Source: Ascidia mentula
Taxonomy: Eukaryota > Chordata > Ascidiacea > Phlebobranchia > Ascidiidae
Length of the DNA: 64,000 nucleotides
Direction: 5' to 3'
NCBI GenBank assembly: GCA_947561715.1
Contig: OX387202.1
Span: 5,035,001 to 5,099,000 of the forward strand
The translations under genes were made by a program, and so were the position numbers. This document shows, in pieces, positions 45,641 through 58,835 of this stretch (its first letter is position 1; the number at the start of each line of letters is the position of its first letter). The notes under the pieces are model-generated. The model was not told where the DNA came from, searched no databases, and saw only the letters and a list, made by a program, of their open reading frames with translations.

Positions 45641-46299
45641 TTTCGCAAACATTGTTGGAACACAAGGTGTGGAACTGTTTTAGATGTTCTATGGGAATGC
45701 AAAATATTTGTAAATTGAAAAAGAGTATATTTTTCTGCATTTCGGGAGAAGTATATCGTACGGAGAATGAAGTCCGCCTTTGTCTCATTGCAAGTTTTGA
45801 TGGTGAACGAATTTCTAGTCGTTTGCAATAGCATTAATACTTTCAAAAGCTTGCCAGTCCATTTGTTGGCTACGTTTGCTCAGCCATTATATATCACAGA
45901 GTTCAATACAGTTCCGAGACAGCGCTACAAGTTTCACAATATAATTTTTTTGACACTAGTTGGCGTTGGATGTCTGGAGCTGGTTTAAAACATTCCTATC
46001 ATGGTTGGAACGCCAAAGTGTAAACATTTCTGAACAAATTTTATGTGCATTTTAAAATAAAAAATAATCAAACTATGAAATGGTCATTGCTTTTGAAAAC
46101 TTTGGGCGAAAAAATGTAGCTTGATTCGGCAACAGGTTTCTGAGATACAGTTGATCAAAGTTGCATTTTTGCCGTTTCTATCGTAATCATGCGAAATCGA
46201 GAATATTGTTGCGTGACGTCATACAAGGAGCTTCAGTCGTAAGGGAGCTGCCAACGAGGCTTATGCATAGGAATGACCAGCGAGGTCAATGCCTGATAT
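45641..46299. other. tail block T without a finger relic
   Basis: Tail T continues to about 46288 and then joins block M through the same junction as at 43645. The frames at 45492-45988 are shared shadows. Confidence 0.5.
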
Positions 46300-47397
46300 C
46301 AATTGCATGATAACTTTATCAGTTGTTTTGGCAAGGTCAGTCAAACGGCCGATCCATACCTCAAGAAAAAACCTTATTGGGATTCGTGACTAGGGTAACC
46401 TGGGTTCGGATTCCGTTGCGGACAAAAAAATAAAAAAATAAGAAAAAATGGTGCAATTCTATACAAACAAATTCCTATGTGATAAATGGCTAAGAAGAAT
46501 TTCTACTTAGGCATCACTCTTTGAATAGTTTTTTTTATCTAGAGAAGTTTATTTTTAATTTCAAATGTATGCACTCGAATTTAAATTTATGTGAGACATA
46601 AGTACTAAAATTCAGAAAAAAATGATTTTCAGTCATGAAGTTTTTAATGTAGTTCCAAAGGCCTGGAAAGGATTCGAAACTAACCTTCTCATTGATCAAA
46701 CACTCTTTTAGCGATGCGAAATGACAAAAGTTGTTCGTTATCTTTTGTCAAAAGAAGGTGATTGCTTATCCCACGTATTAAGTTTACAGTTAATGCTATG
46801 CAAAGGCCTCGAACACTATGTTTGTGAACAGTCTGAATTGTGTGAAGCCTTCTATTAGCACTACTAAAACACATTTAGATAAACGTGTGTGGATAAGCAG
46901 GCGGCTAAGTCGCAGATAAAGATCAAGACGTTCCCAATAAGGTCGTTGATTCGTTGCTTTGAACGTGATGCAATATAGGTCGTTCGACATGAAGGTGATT
47001 TGCACACAGCGATCATTAACTGCACTCAATCCAAAACCATACATGGAAGTAACGTATGGGATATAGCTCGAGAAAATGTCAAAAATGACTACAGGAATCA
47101 ACCTGTACAGGTCGGTTTATTTCAAAACCACACAAGCAAAAGCAATCAACTAGCTGTAAAGTTAAATATTGTTTGACCTTGTTTTTACAAAAAAAATTTC
47201 AAAGTTAACAGTCTTCAGATGATCATCGACTCGAAGATTCCAAATTCTGTTAATTCAAGTTCGTCCATTTCGAATTAACAAAACGTGCAGTAAGATGTCG
47301 CATATGACAGAAAAGCTTTATCACATAAGTTAAAGTTTTATCATATAAGTTACAATTTTTTTGCTAAAAATTAGAATATTTTTCACAAAATTTGCAT
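46300..47397. repeat. block M, extra copy 2, and zinc-finger 3' flank (unit B')
   Basis: Block M and 3' flank almost identical to 10840-11940, including the lack of block N. It holds the same 101-codon minus-strand frame (46796-47101). From about 46660 it belongs to the right copy of the 6-kb duplication. Confidence 0.55.
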
Positions 47398-48501
47398 TTA
47401 AATTTTCTGTCCAGTGTGAGTTCGAACGTGTGTCCTCAGATTGCTTGATTGATTGAAAGCTTTATTACAAATCCTGCGTTTAAATGGTTTCTCTCCAGTG
47501 TGAATTCGTTGATTGATTTTTATTTCTGAACAAGTTTTGAAACATTTTTCGCAAATATCGCACCTGAAAGGTTTTTCTCCTGTATGAATTCGAACGTGTG
47601 TCGTTCGAGAGCTTGATTGACTGAAAGCTTTATTACAAATCCTGCATTTAAATGGTTTCTCTCCAGTGTGAATTCGTTGATGGATTTTTAATTTTGATCC
47701 AGTTTTAAAACATTTTTCGCATACATCGCATCTGAAAGGTTTTTCTCCAGTGTGCATTCGAACGTGTGTCGCTAGATGGCCAGATTGATTGAAAGCTTTT
47801 TCACAAATCTTACATTTAAATGGTTTCTCTCCAGTGTGAGATCGTATGTGTATTGTTCGAGAGCTTGATGTAGTGAAAGCTTTATCACAAATGTTACATT
47901 TAAATGGTTTCTCTCCAGTATGAATTCGAAAGTGCTTCTTTCGAGAGCTTGTTGTAGTGAAAGCTTTATCACAAATGTTACATTTAAATGGTTTCTCTCC
48001 AGTGTGAGATCGTATGTGCTTTGTTCGTTTATCTGTATCAATAAAAGTCTTATCGCACATGTTGCACTTGTAAGGTTTCTCTCCAGTATGAATTCGTTCG
48101 TGTACCATTCGATGACTTGATGTACTGAAAGCCTTATCGCAAATCCTACACTCAAATGGTTTCTCTCCAGTGTGAATTCGTTCGTGTACCATTCGATAAC
48201 TTGATGTACTGAAAGCCTTATAGCAAACACTACACTTAAATGGCTTCTCTCCAGTGTGAATTCGTTGATGGATTTTCAATTCTGAGCGATTGTTGAAACA
48301 TTTTTCGCAAACATCGCATCTGAAAGGTTTTTGTCCAGTATGAGTTTGAAAGTGCCTCGTCCGAGAGCTTGATGTACTGAATGCTTTATCACAAATATTG
48401 CACTTGAACGGTTTCTGTCCAGTGTGAATTCGTAGATGTGTCTTTAGATAAGACTTCTGAGTGAAAACCTTAGAACATAACGTGCACTTATAGGGATTCA
48501 T
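47398..48501 (-). CDS. thirteen-finger C2H2 zinc-finger protein (unit B')
   Basis: 367 codons with the same thirteen fingers and recognition residues as the gene at 11941-13044. I see four amino-acid differences: Asn to Ser in finger 11 (AFSQSSSR), Met to Ile and His to Asn in finger 12 (SEIKINQRIH), and Arg to Lys near the C-terminus (TGQKI). The His to Asn change removes the first zinc-binding His of finger 12, so here fingers 12 and 13 are probably both non-functional, against only finger 13 (FKRRIC) in the twin. Arg again replaces the helix Leu in seven fingers. Expected role: nuclear DNA-binding protein with the same core target as its twin. Confidence 0.88.
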   Translation of the reverse strand: MNPYKCTLCSKVFTQKSYLKTHLRIHTGQKPFKCNICDKAFSTSSSRTRHFQTHTGQKPFRCDVCEKCFNNRSELKIHQRIHTGEKPFKCSVCYKAFSTSSYRMVHERIHTGEKPFECRICDKAFSTSSHRMVHERIHTGEKPYKCNMCDKTFIDTDKRTKHIRSHTGEKPFKCNICDKAFTTTSSRKKHFRIHTGEKPFKCNICDKAFTTSSSRTIHIRSHTGEKPFKCKICEKAFNQSGHLATHVRMHTGEKPFRCDVCEKCFKTGSKLKIHQRIHTGEKPFKCRICNKAFSQSSSRTTHVRIHTGEKPFRCDICEKCFKTCSEIKINQRIHTGEKPFKRRICNKAFNQSSNLRTHVRTHTGQKI

Positions 48502-49628
48502 TCTGTAAACTTTTTCAGAGCAATATTTTAGAACATTTCCCTCTTTAATTCTCCTTACGTCTCAGATGTTGTTTGATTCGTAAAAAGTTCTTCCACTGTG
48601 AGAAACAGAATTGCCACTAACCATAATTGAAGGTTTAAATCGATAAAATTTGCTTCTACTTGCTATAGCAATAAATATTCATGTGCGCAGAACAAAATCT
48701 TGTAGTTAAATATACATTAATTAATTAACAGCAACTCGCTGCTTTGTTGTTGATTTCCATCAGTTAAAATAAATAGTTTTGGTATTCATAGTTCCAAATA
48801 CTAGGTATCGAATTATCAAAGGCTTGTTTCGAATTACCAAACCGACCACGTTTAAAGATGACTGTTTTCTGTCAATCTCCTGTTATAATTTCATATACCT
48901 CCACATGCTTCCCACTTACTCTGCTAATCTTACTAGTCGTTGGTTCACACAGTTCCCTGTGCGATTTTCACATAGTTTCGTGTCTTGTTTGTCACGAACG
49001 CTGCAGCTTTGCTGGACAGGAAGTTATTGACACTTTACACTCATTTAGCACCACGGCAGCATACAGTTGTCTTTGTGTTCTGTAGTAATAAATCAACCAC
49101 ACGTTTTGCACGGACAGCAATGTTGCACCGCTATAATTTGTACACATTTTATATCAGTTGTTAACACACGTGCAAATTTATCATAATTTATCTGTTGTAT
49201 ATTTGTGTCTATTCATGCATATAATTGGGTTCTCGTCACGTGTGTTTACAATAAAATATTTGTAATCTTTTTGAATTATTTGATACACGTTTCTAAACGG
49301 CACAAATATATATATATTAAATTATATGGTATAATGGAAAACACTTGTAAGCACAACATATCACAGGAGTAATATAGACCAATTGTGATTTAATGCAGTA
49401 ATTACCCAGAATCATGTTTGACCGAATTATTAATGTTAACACTCAACACTCCGTTTAGAATGTATAACTGTGGTTATCAAAATCCTCTTTACATCAATGT
49501 AGAAACAATTCCGTATAACTTCGTTGAAAATTATTCATGCATGTCAAGATAAATGAAGTCAAACTTAAAGTGTTTCCATGGCAAGCTTTATATAAGAATT
49601 TTTTATACACTGGAGGTACAACATTACC
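48502..49628. other. 5' flank of the unit B' zinc-finger gene
   Basis: Near-identical to 13045-14172, with the CACGTG pair at 49167-49172 and 49237-49242. Confidence 0.5.
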
Positions 49629-49971
49629 CTGCAGTTCTCGCAGCTAAGTTTTAGTCATGATAGGAAACCCTTCTACACGATAACGGAAACATCCGGCCTG
49701 GAACGTAATGCAAGCTTTATCCGTTCCAGTGATCGAACAAGGCACATTCTGACTCATACTGATGAGAATCCATTCAAGTGCGCAATTTGTTAAAACTTTC
49801 CTTTTTTTAACAAATTGCACAGTTGAATTGTTTCCCTCCAGTGTGTGTCAGAATGTGACTTGTTCGATCACTGGAACGGATAAAGCTTGCATTACGTTCC
49901 AGGCCGGATGTTTCCGCTATCGTGTATTTGATTTCCTATCATGACTAAAAACTAAGCTGCGAGAACTGCAG
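49629..49971. repeat. 343-bp palindrome (unit B')
   Basis: Exact counterpart of 14173-14515, axis near 49800. Confidence 0.75.
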
Positions 49972-51191
49972 AGTAAATTTGTACCAATCTGTTTTCGAAA
50001 GTTCCATGCATTTTAACAAGCCTTACAAAAACGCGTTTATATACATTGAAAACTATTGCAAATATATATTGCACTGGTATTGAATTGGGTGTTAACATTT
50101 AGCTCTATCAGTTACCAAACAGTTTCGTTTGGCCATAGTGCGCCTTACGGTGGTTCGTGTCTGTTGTTTGCTAGTATAGGGTAACCAGCTGATCAACGTG
50201 TACCGAAAGGTACCACAAAGCGGAAATCAGTGTGCACACAAGAGTAAAATCTAGCACAGTGCCAACAACTGCACTGATGAGACCCTACAGGTCTGACCAC
50301 TGTTGTCCTGGAGCATGCTGATGATCGTGGTATAAGTTAAAATACCAAAATTATTTTGCCGAAATGACAGTCGCGTCGAAACAGTGCATGTATACCCTGT
50401 CTGCAGATCTCATAGACTACAAACATTTCACTGTAAACACACGTGACAAGAACCCAATGACATGCATGAATGAACACAAATATAGGCAGTTAGATTATGA
50501 GAAATTTGCCACGTGTGCTAACATCTGACATAAAATGTGCCAAATTAAAATTGTGTAACAATGTTGTGTTGGCAAAAAAACGACTCATTTGAATGTTGAA
50601 CAATCACCCCATGCTTTTATATAATCCGCACAACACATGTGGCTGATCTATTACTACAGAACACAAAGACGCTATGCAAGCCGTGGTGATAAATGAGTGT
50701 AAAGTAATTATAACTTCCTGTCCAGCTAAGCTGCAGCGTTTGTGACCGGCATGACACGAAACTATGTGAAAATCGCGCAGCAAAATTATGTGAAAATCGC
50801 GCAGGGAAGTAAAGTTTACAGTTAAGATATGAAAGGCTTTGATAATTCGATGCCTAGAACTTGGAACCATTAGGTACCAAAACTAACAATTTAACTGATG
50901 TAAATCAACAAATTATTGCATACCTGACGTTGTTCCTACCATGAAGCAATGAGTTGATGTTTGAATTGGTCGGAATAATGTTTATTTTGACTACAAGATT
51001 TTTGTCCTTTGAACGTATATACTTATTGGTATAACAAGTAGATGCAAGTTTATCGTGGTAATACCTTCAATTGTGTTTCATGGTAATTCTGTTGCATCAC
51101 AGTAGAAAAAACATTATCCGAATCATAAAACAAGAAATAATGAAGGAAATGCAAACAAAACATGTAAAGCTGTTCTGGCACAAGTCATCGA
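49972..51191. other. mirror flank of unit B'
   Basis: Near-identical to 14516-15736, including the 23-bp tandem duplication. No gene is seen. Confidence 0.5.
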
Positions 51192-51560
<369 letters not shown>

Positions 51561-53219
51561 AATACAACATTTGTTAAAAATATTTTAATTATCTCCATCC
51601 ATTAAAATTCCACCACCGAATGCATACAGGTAATAAACCATATTATTGTAAGATTTGTTATGAAACTCTCACTGAAATCAAACAATCAAAGAATACACGA
51701 GCAAATTAACTCATATGGGAGAAAAAAACTTGAACTGTAGCGCATGTGATAAAGCTTTCTGCAGTTTAGTCTCTTACCCAAATCACATTGTAACACAAGG
51801 AGTGGAACTGTTTAAGATGTTCTGTGGGACTGCAAAATATTTGTATATTACAAAAGAGTATATTTTTCTGCATTTCGGGAGAGGTATAGGTATGTATAAG
51901 TTTTGACGGTGTACGAATTTCTAGTCGTTTGCAAAAGAATTTATACTTTTAAAAGGTTGCCAGTCCATTCGTTGGCTGCGTTTGCTCAGCAATTATATAT
52001 CACAGAGTTCAATACAGTTCCGAGACAGCGCTACAAATTTCACAATATAATTTTGTCACTAGTTGGCGATGGATGTCTGGAGCTGGTTTAAAACTCTCCT
52101 ATCATGTTTGGAAGGCCAAAGTGAACACATTTGTGCAGAAATTTCATGTAAATTTTTGACAATTTTTCCTTAAAGTGCATGTGAAATGGAAAATTTTATT
52201 AAAAAATAATTAAACTATGAAATGGTCATTGCTTTCAACAACTTTTGGCGGAAAAAGGTAGCTTTATACGGCAACAGGTTTCTGAGATACAGCTGAACAA
52301 AGTTGCATTTTTGCAGTTTCTATCGTAATCGTGCGAAATCTTCAGTCGTAAGGGAGCTGCCAGCGAGGCTTATACAGGTGCACAACTAGTGAACAAGTGC
52401 AACATACGGATTTTGATTGTTTATTTAAAATGCAAACAAAGGGCGGTTGTTTTGACCTATTAGGTCTTGTTTAGTTTCTTTGTAATGAAAACTGTTGCTG
52501 GGACAAGGTGCTTTTGTGGTCAAACCATATGTGATGTCATCTTTTTTAAGTCTTAAAATCAAGGCATTGATGATTGCTAATATCAGACATAAACTTTTCA
52601 AAAACGTCAATTAGTACTCATTGAAGCATTTTCGTTTTGTCCACTCCCGGCAGAAAATAAGTAATTTAATATTGGAGCTGGCAAACATCGCCGTGAAAAA
52701 CAGAACAAACGTACTGAAACTATATGGTGCTTAATTAGTTGTAGTTTAAGTACAATATTGGTATAAAATCCGCTACAATCAACTACTAGTGTACAAATTT
52801 TAGAGATTACAAATATTATGAAATCATCCACTGAGGTTAAAGTAATGACATGACACATCAGAGTAACATATTTTTGTATCATGACACAGCTTGACCTTTG
52901 TGGTACCCTTATTTGAAGGTCGCCCTATGTTTGAAACTATTCGATATCAACAATATAAGACGATTTTCCTATGCAAACAATGCATTTTTTACATTGACGA
53001 AGAACCGAAATACTTTGAAAATATGTTTATTGTGGATGTAACTTTAGTTTTACGCAAAATTGCCATGGCCAAATACACCACCAAGGAAACATCCGGCCTA
53101 GAACGCAATGCATGCTTTATCCGTTCTGGTGATCAAACAAGGCTCATTCGGATGGAGACACAATGGAGAGAAACCATACAACTGCGCAATTTGTTCAAAA
53201 ATACTTCTCTTTTTACTGC
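51561..53219. other. tail blocks T and L (unit B')
   Basis: Twin of 16112-17744 up to about 52655, then a different version of block L. The half finger near 53090-53190 is frame-disturbed. No gene is seen. Confidence 0.5.
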
Positions 53220-54240
53220 CAGGCATAGTAATTAATGGGAATTGGTCTTCTGGCACTTAAGTTTCTAAAGTGTTTATTTGAAACCGACTTTTCGTCTACC
53301 ATTCGTCGAGATTTCTTCAGGGTTATGTCAACAATAATCCACCAAGCCCACAAACACCAAAAACGCAAGAACTACGTTAAAAAAACACAAGAAAAAGGGG
53401 GAATGGAAAACAGTGGCGCCGCTTGTATCGTCACGTGACCAAGTGTGTAGCTGGGCGTATCACTTACAACAAGTTGTTATAAACCCCTGGAAAGTACACA
53501 CATTGCTCCTTGTCATTCACGCAATGGTTGTTCTTTGGATGTTGAGTGTTTCCAGGAATAGACGTTTTGTGTGGTCCTTGGCAATAGCGGATGATGAGTG
53601 TATGGTGTCCTTTGACGTGGTGTCTCTTTTCACCAATGTGCCAATATCGGTAGCTGTTACTAATGTCATGGCACGCTTAGAGGTTGACAATAACCTTGAG
53701 CAGTGCATGTTGCTATCCTGTGAGGATATCGCAGAAGGGAAGAAATTATGTTTAAATGCCACCTATTTTTCCTTTCACGGTGTGTTTTACCAACAGGTGT
53801 TTGGTACGGCAATGGGTTCTCTTATCTCTGTGGTAGTGGCGAATGTAGTAATGGAAACAATCGAGGATAAGGCACAGTTGTTCCTTACCCACATTAACCG
53901 TGTGGAAGATTCCATGAAATTTACTTTAGAAAAGGAAAGGGGTGGTACACTACCATTTATGGATGCAGAGGTTATCCGTGATAAGAATAGGTTGATTAGC
54001 ACTCGAGTGTATCGCAAGCCGACGCACACCAATCAGTACCAGTCGTTTAAGTCGGCACATCCGATATAGCATAAGACAGCGGTAGTGCGGTCGCTGATAG
54101 AAGGAGACGAGGCTCTGGTTTCCAGATAAGAAGACCATGAAAAAGAGGTGAAGTTCATCAAGAATGCACTGCGGAAGAATCTGCATCTGTCATGGATGTT
54201 TGGAAGAAAGCCCGCGGTCTAGCCACAAGAAACAGCGCCA
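53220..54240 (+). mobile_element. Penelope-like element fragment PLE-A, copy 5
   Basis: A 218-codon RT frame (53413-54069) with motif A (MVSFDVVSLFTNVP) and motif B (GTAMGSLISVVVANVVME). An in-frame deletion joins EDKA directly to QLFLTHINR, removing the YVDD catalytic box. The C-terminal part lies at about 54070-54240 and is interrupted. The antisense hammerhead-like motif near 53281-53324 is degenerate in its core and in helix II. Inactive. Confidence 0.8.
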
Positions 54241-55590
54241 ACTACCGGTACGATCGTTTTGCCATACGTTCTTATTTTAACCACCTGATAATTTCAACAC
54301 AAAAAGATCTCTCCATACTTTCTCTAGAGCAACTACATCGGCCAAGTTGTAGCACTTTGCGTTTTCTTCAATGCCTGATATCAATTGCATGATAACTTTA
54401 TCAGTTGTTTTGGCAACGTCAGTCAAACCGCCTATCCATATATCAAGAAAAAACCTTATTGAAATTCGTGACTAGTGTAACCTGGGTTCAGGTTCCGTTG
54501 CGGACAACAAAATAAAAATATAAGAAAAAAAGGTGCAATTCTATACAAACAAATTCCAATGTGATAAATGGCTAAAAAGAATTTCTACTTAGGCATCACT
54601 GTTTGAAAAGTTTTTTTTATTCTAGATAAGTTTATTTTTAATTCCAAATATATACCCTCGAATTTAAATTTATGTGGGACATAAGTACTAAAATTCAGAA
54701 AAAAATGATTTTCAGTCATGAAGTTTTTAATATAGTTCCTAAGCCTGGAAAGGATTCGAAACTAACCATTTCATTGATTAAACACTCCTTTAGCGATGCG
54801 AAAGGACAAAAGTTGTTCGTTATCTTTTGTCAAAAGAAGGTAATTGCTTATCCCTCGAATTAAGTCTACAGTTAATGCTACACAAAGGCCTCGAACACTA
54901 TGTTTGTAAACAGTCTGAATTGTGTGAAGCCTTCCATTTGCACAACTAAAACACATGCAGATAAACGTGTGTCGATAAGCAGGCGGCTAAGTCGCAGATA
55001 AAGATCAAGACGTTCCCAATAAGGTCGTTGAAAAATAGAAAGAAGCCAGGAACAAAATCCTCTGTCGAAAAACACCAGAGACCCCACTACCTAAAGGGAG
55101 CAGATGGGTAGCAGGTACAGTGCTTATAATTCCGGTCGACAACTTGGTTCGGATAATTAGTCGCGTATCAGAATCAGAGCCCGGTGTGGAGTCATAGCAT
55201 ACTCGGGTATGCAACACCTATTTAGTTTAAAAAATCTGAGACGCATTAGACGTAATGTTTCCAATTTTGTCTCAATGCTGCAACCAAGCATGAAGTCTAA
55301 CCACCTGTTTTTTTTTCAATTTAGATCTTTGCGTTATGTGCTGACATAAACGCAATGTTTCCTGCCTTTCCATCTAATAATTTATCAGTGTTTTGAAACT
55401 ATATGGGGTTACTGATATTTGATTCGTTGTACAAATTCAGTTGTTGTTATTGAGTGAAATTGGAAAAATAAAGCTTATGTCAACAACACATGCCTTTTTC
55501 ACAAAATTTTGGATCAGTCCTAAAAGTTCTCAGTAACCTGCGCGAAAATATTTTTCACCTTACGTCTGTTAAATTAGCTGTTCATGCAAA
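54241..55590. repeat. blocks M and N, internally deleted
   Basis: M is cut at about 55031 (AAGGTCGTTGA joined to AAAATAGAAAG), running into the middle of N. N stops at about 55588 (GCTGTTCATGCA), where the array flips orientation. Confidence 0.55.
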
Positions 55591-56090
55591 TAAAAAAGAG
55601 GTCGCACAAAGCCTGACAAAACTCCAATTAATAGTTTAATTATTTTTCAATTTAATTTCCATGTCACGTGCACTTTAAGGGAAATTTCCAATGATTTATG
55701 TAGTAAAATGTACATGAAAACTAATGACAAAAAATTATATTGTGCAAATTGTAACGCTGTTGTGATGGAAACGAATACTTTTAGAATTTTTCCTGAATAC
55801 GACATGTGGCTTTGAATATCGGCTTGGTGAGGTGATACATTGAACTCTGTGATATATAAGCAAGCGTAGCCAACAAGTGGCCTGGCAATTATTTAAAAGG
55901 ATTAATTCCATTGCAACGGCTAGAAATTCGTTCACCAGCAAAACGTGCTTTGCGACAAAGGCGGATTTGGTCAATCATTCTATATACGTTATAACTCTCC
56001 CAAAAATGCAGAATAATATCCTTTTTCAGAATACAAACATTTAGCAGTCCCCTAGAACATCTAAAACAGTTCCACTTCTTGTGTTCCAAC
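55591..56090. other. tail block T in reverse orientation (unit F)
   Basis: Reverse complement of about 2955-3420. It marks the start of the inverted unit. The minus-strand frames at 55735-55974 and 55889-56089 mirror the plus-strand ones at 2923-3226. Confidence 0.55.
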
Positions 56091-56400
56091 GTGATTTGTG
56101 TAAGAGACTAAACTGCAGAAAGCTTTATCACATAGGTTACAGTTGAAGGTTTTTATCTCCAATATGAGTTTGTTCGCCTTTTCTTTAATTGCTTAAATTC
56201 AGTGGAAGCTTTTTTACAAACCTTACAATCATATGGTTTGATACCTGCATGCGTTGATGGTGGAATTTCAATAGATGGAGATTTTTGAGATACATTTGAC
56301 AAATGTTGCATTTAAATGGTCTTTCCAGTGTGAGTTTGATAGTGCTTCGTTAAATGGCTTGATTGACTGAAAGCTTTATGGTAAATATGATTCGTTACAT
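56091..56400 (-). pseudogene. C2H2 finger relic, type 2 (unit F)
   Basis: Reverse counterpart of the relic at 2625-2960. Traceable pieces, reading on the minus strand, are a FSQSSHL-type helix, a CNIC-type start, CKVCKKASTEFKQLK and CNLCDKAFCSLVSYTNH. Broken in several places. It is the decayed partner of the intact gene at 59980-60663. Confidence 0.65.
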
Positions 56401-57897
56401 ATGCTAGCAAGCTTTAGAACAGTTTTGTTGCATTTGCCTCTGTATTTTTCTTGTTTGTGATTCAGATAAAGTTTTTTCTTCTGTGAAGCAATATAATTGT
56501 AAAGAACCCTAATTGAAGGTATTACCACGATAAACTTTCCTTCTACTTGTTATACTAATAATTATACTTGGGCACAGGACAAAAATCTTGTAGTAATTTC
56601 ATATATCACCACATGCTTGTTACTCTTCTAGTCGTGCGTTCACACAGTTCCCTGCGCGATTTTCACATAGTTTCGCGCCTTGTCGGTCACAAACGCTGCA
56701 GCTTTGCTGGAAAGGAAGTTATTATTACTGCACACAGATATAGCACCACGGCTTGCATAGAGTTGTGTTTGTGTTCTATAGTAAAAGATCAGCTACATGT
56801 GTTGCACGGATTATCTGAATGCATGGGTTGATTGTTCAATATACAAATGTGTCGCTTTTTTGCCAACACACCAATGTTGCACAATTGTAATTTTACACAT
56901 TTTATGTCAGTTGTTAACATACGTGGCAAATTTATCATATTCTAACTGTCGTATATTTGTGTCCATTCATACATATCATTAGGTTCTCGTCACGTGTGTT
57001 TACCGAGAAGTATTTGTAATCTATGAGAGCTGCAGACAGGTTGTACACGCACTGTTTCGACACTACTGTCATTTCTGCGAAAAAATTTTGGTATTTTAAC
57101 TTATAACGCGTTCATCAGCATGCTCCAGGCAAGCTCTGTGCAAAATTAAAAAAATCGTCTGGATCGGAAAGGTTTGAAATGTTCGCCTGTATCAAGCGAC
57201 TACACCACTATCAGCTTGATGTATGATCGCATCCAAATTTACAAGTTATGTTGTCTTAACGTGTACCTTGTATGAACAAAAATAGTCAGGAATGATAGCA
57301 TAGAGATGATAAATTTACATTTGATATTTTTGGATAGTCATTGTGTTCTAATTTGTGTATATAACTGTGTTTTTGGGTGCGAAATATCTTTGAGTTGACA
57401 AGTTGTTGATTGCTAATTATCTTGTGTTTTGTTTCTGATAAATCCCTTGAAGTTGTGTAGAGTCTTGCGTGAAATATATTTAGTCAAAAAATATTATTTC
57501 GCCTAAATGACAGGAGTGTTACGACCTGCAAGGTCTCATCAGTGCAGCTGTTGACTGTGGCACTGTGCTAAATTTTACACTAGCGGGCACACATATTTTC
57601 ACTGTGTGGTACCTGTCCGGTCAACGTCGATCTGTTGGGTACCCTATACTGAGTACCAAACAACAGAGACGAACCAACGCACTATGGCCAAACGGATCTG
57701 CTTGGTAACCGATAGTGCTAAAGGCTATAACCTAATTCAATATATGTGCAATATATGTTTGCAATAGTTTTCAATGTTTAGACACGCGTTTTTAAAAGGC
57801 TTATTAAAATGCATGGCAAGATAAATTAAGCCAAATTAGAAGTATTTTTTAAGATACTTTCTATAAACTTTCCAAAACAGATTCATACAACTTTGCT
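56401..57897. other. flank of unit F, decayed side
   Basis: Repeat flank corresponding, in reverse, to 33093-33976 and to the left edge of the window. No gene. About 300 bp (57130-57480) matches 33480-33760 in reverse, a stretch absent from the short-form units. Confidence 0.5.
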
Positions 57898-58835
57898 CTG
57901 CAGTTGTCGCAGCTAAGTTTTAGTCATGATAGGAAATCCAAATACACGATAACGGAACATCCGGCATGGAACGCAATGCACGCTTTAACCGTTCTGGTGA
58001 TCGAACAAGGCACATTCTGACTCATACTGGAGAGAAACCATTCAACTGAGCAATTTATTGAAAAAGTGGCAATCCAAATAGATACGTTTGAGAAGAATTG
58101 AAACTTGGCCAAGAATTAAAAATCTAAAATACATGTAATTGATACAGGGGAAAAACCATATCAGTACAAGATTTGTGATAAGGTTTCCATCCTTAAGCAA
58201 TCGAACGAAACACGAACGAACTCACAGCGTAAAAAACTCTTGTATGTGTATCCCATGTCATAAAGCTTTCTGCAATTCAGGGCCTTACACAAGTCACACA
58301 AGAACACATGGCATAAGAACACAACACTTCTAGATCGCTAAATCGAGGCAGTCGAAAAAAGACGACGTCTAGTTATACTGAAGAAATGTTCCAACACAAC
58401 TTTTTGACGTTTCTCAAATATTTTCGCAAGGTTTTCATCTTAATGGTATTTTTCCAGTGTGAGTTATTACATGATTTGTTTGATTTCTTGATTCGCTTGA
58501 AGCTTTATTACATGTGTTGCACTTAAATGGTTTTTCCCAATATAATTTTGTCTGCAGATTTTGAATTACGACGAGGGTCGGAATAGATATTTATAAATTT
58601 CGCATCGGCATGGCAACTGTCTATTATGAAATCGGACGTATCTATTTAGATTGCCACTTTGGCTTTGTTTTAACAAATTGCGCGCTTGAATTGTTGCTCT
58701 CCAGTATCAGTTCGAATGAGCTTTGTTCGATCACCAGAACGGATAAAGCGTGCATTGCGTTTTGAGCCTGATGTTTCCGTGATCGTGTATTTGAATTTCC
58801 CATCATAAATAAAACTTAGCCGTGAGAACTGCAGG
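57898..58835. repeat. long-form unit centre (unit F)
   Basis: Reverse complement of 32165-33092. Plus-strand relic pieces (RSGDRTRHILTHTGEK near 57990-58040, CKICDKVSILKQSNETR near 58170, CIPCHKAFCNSGPYTSH near 58250) face minus-strand pieces on the right side (58440-58740). Confidence 0.65.
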
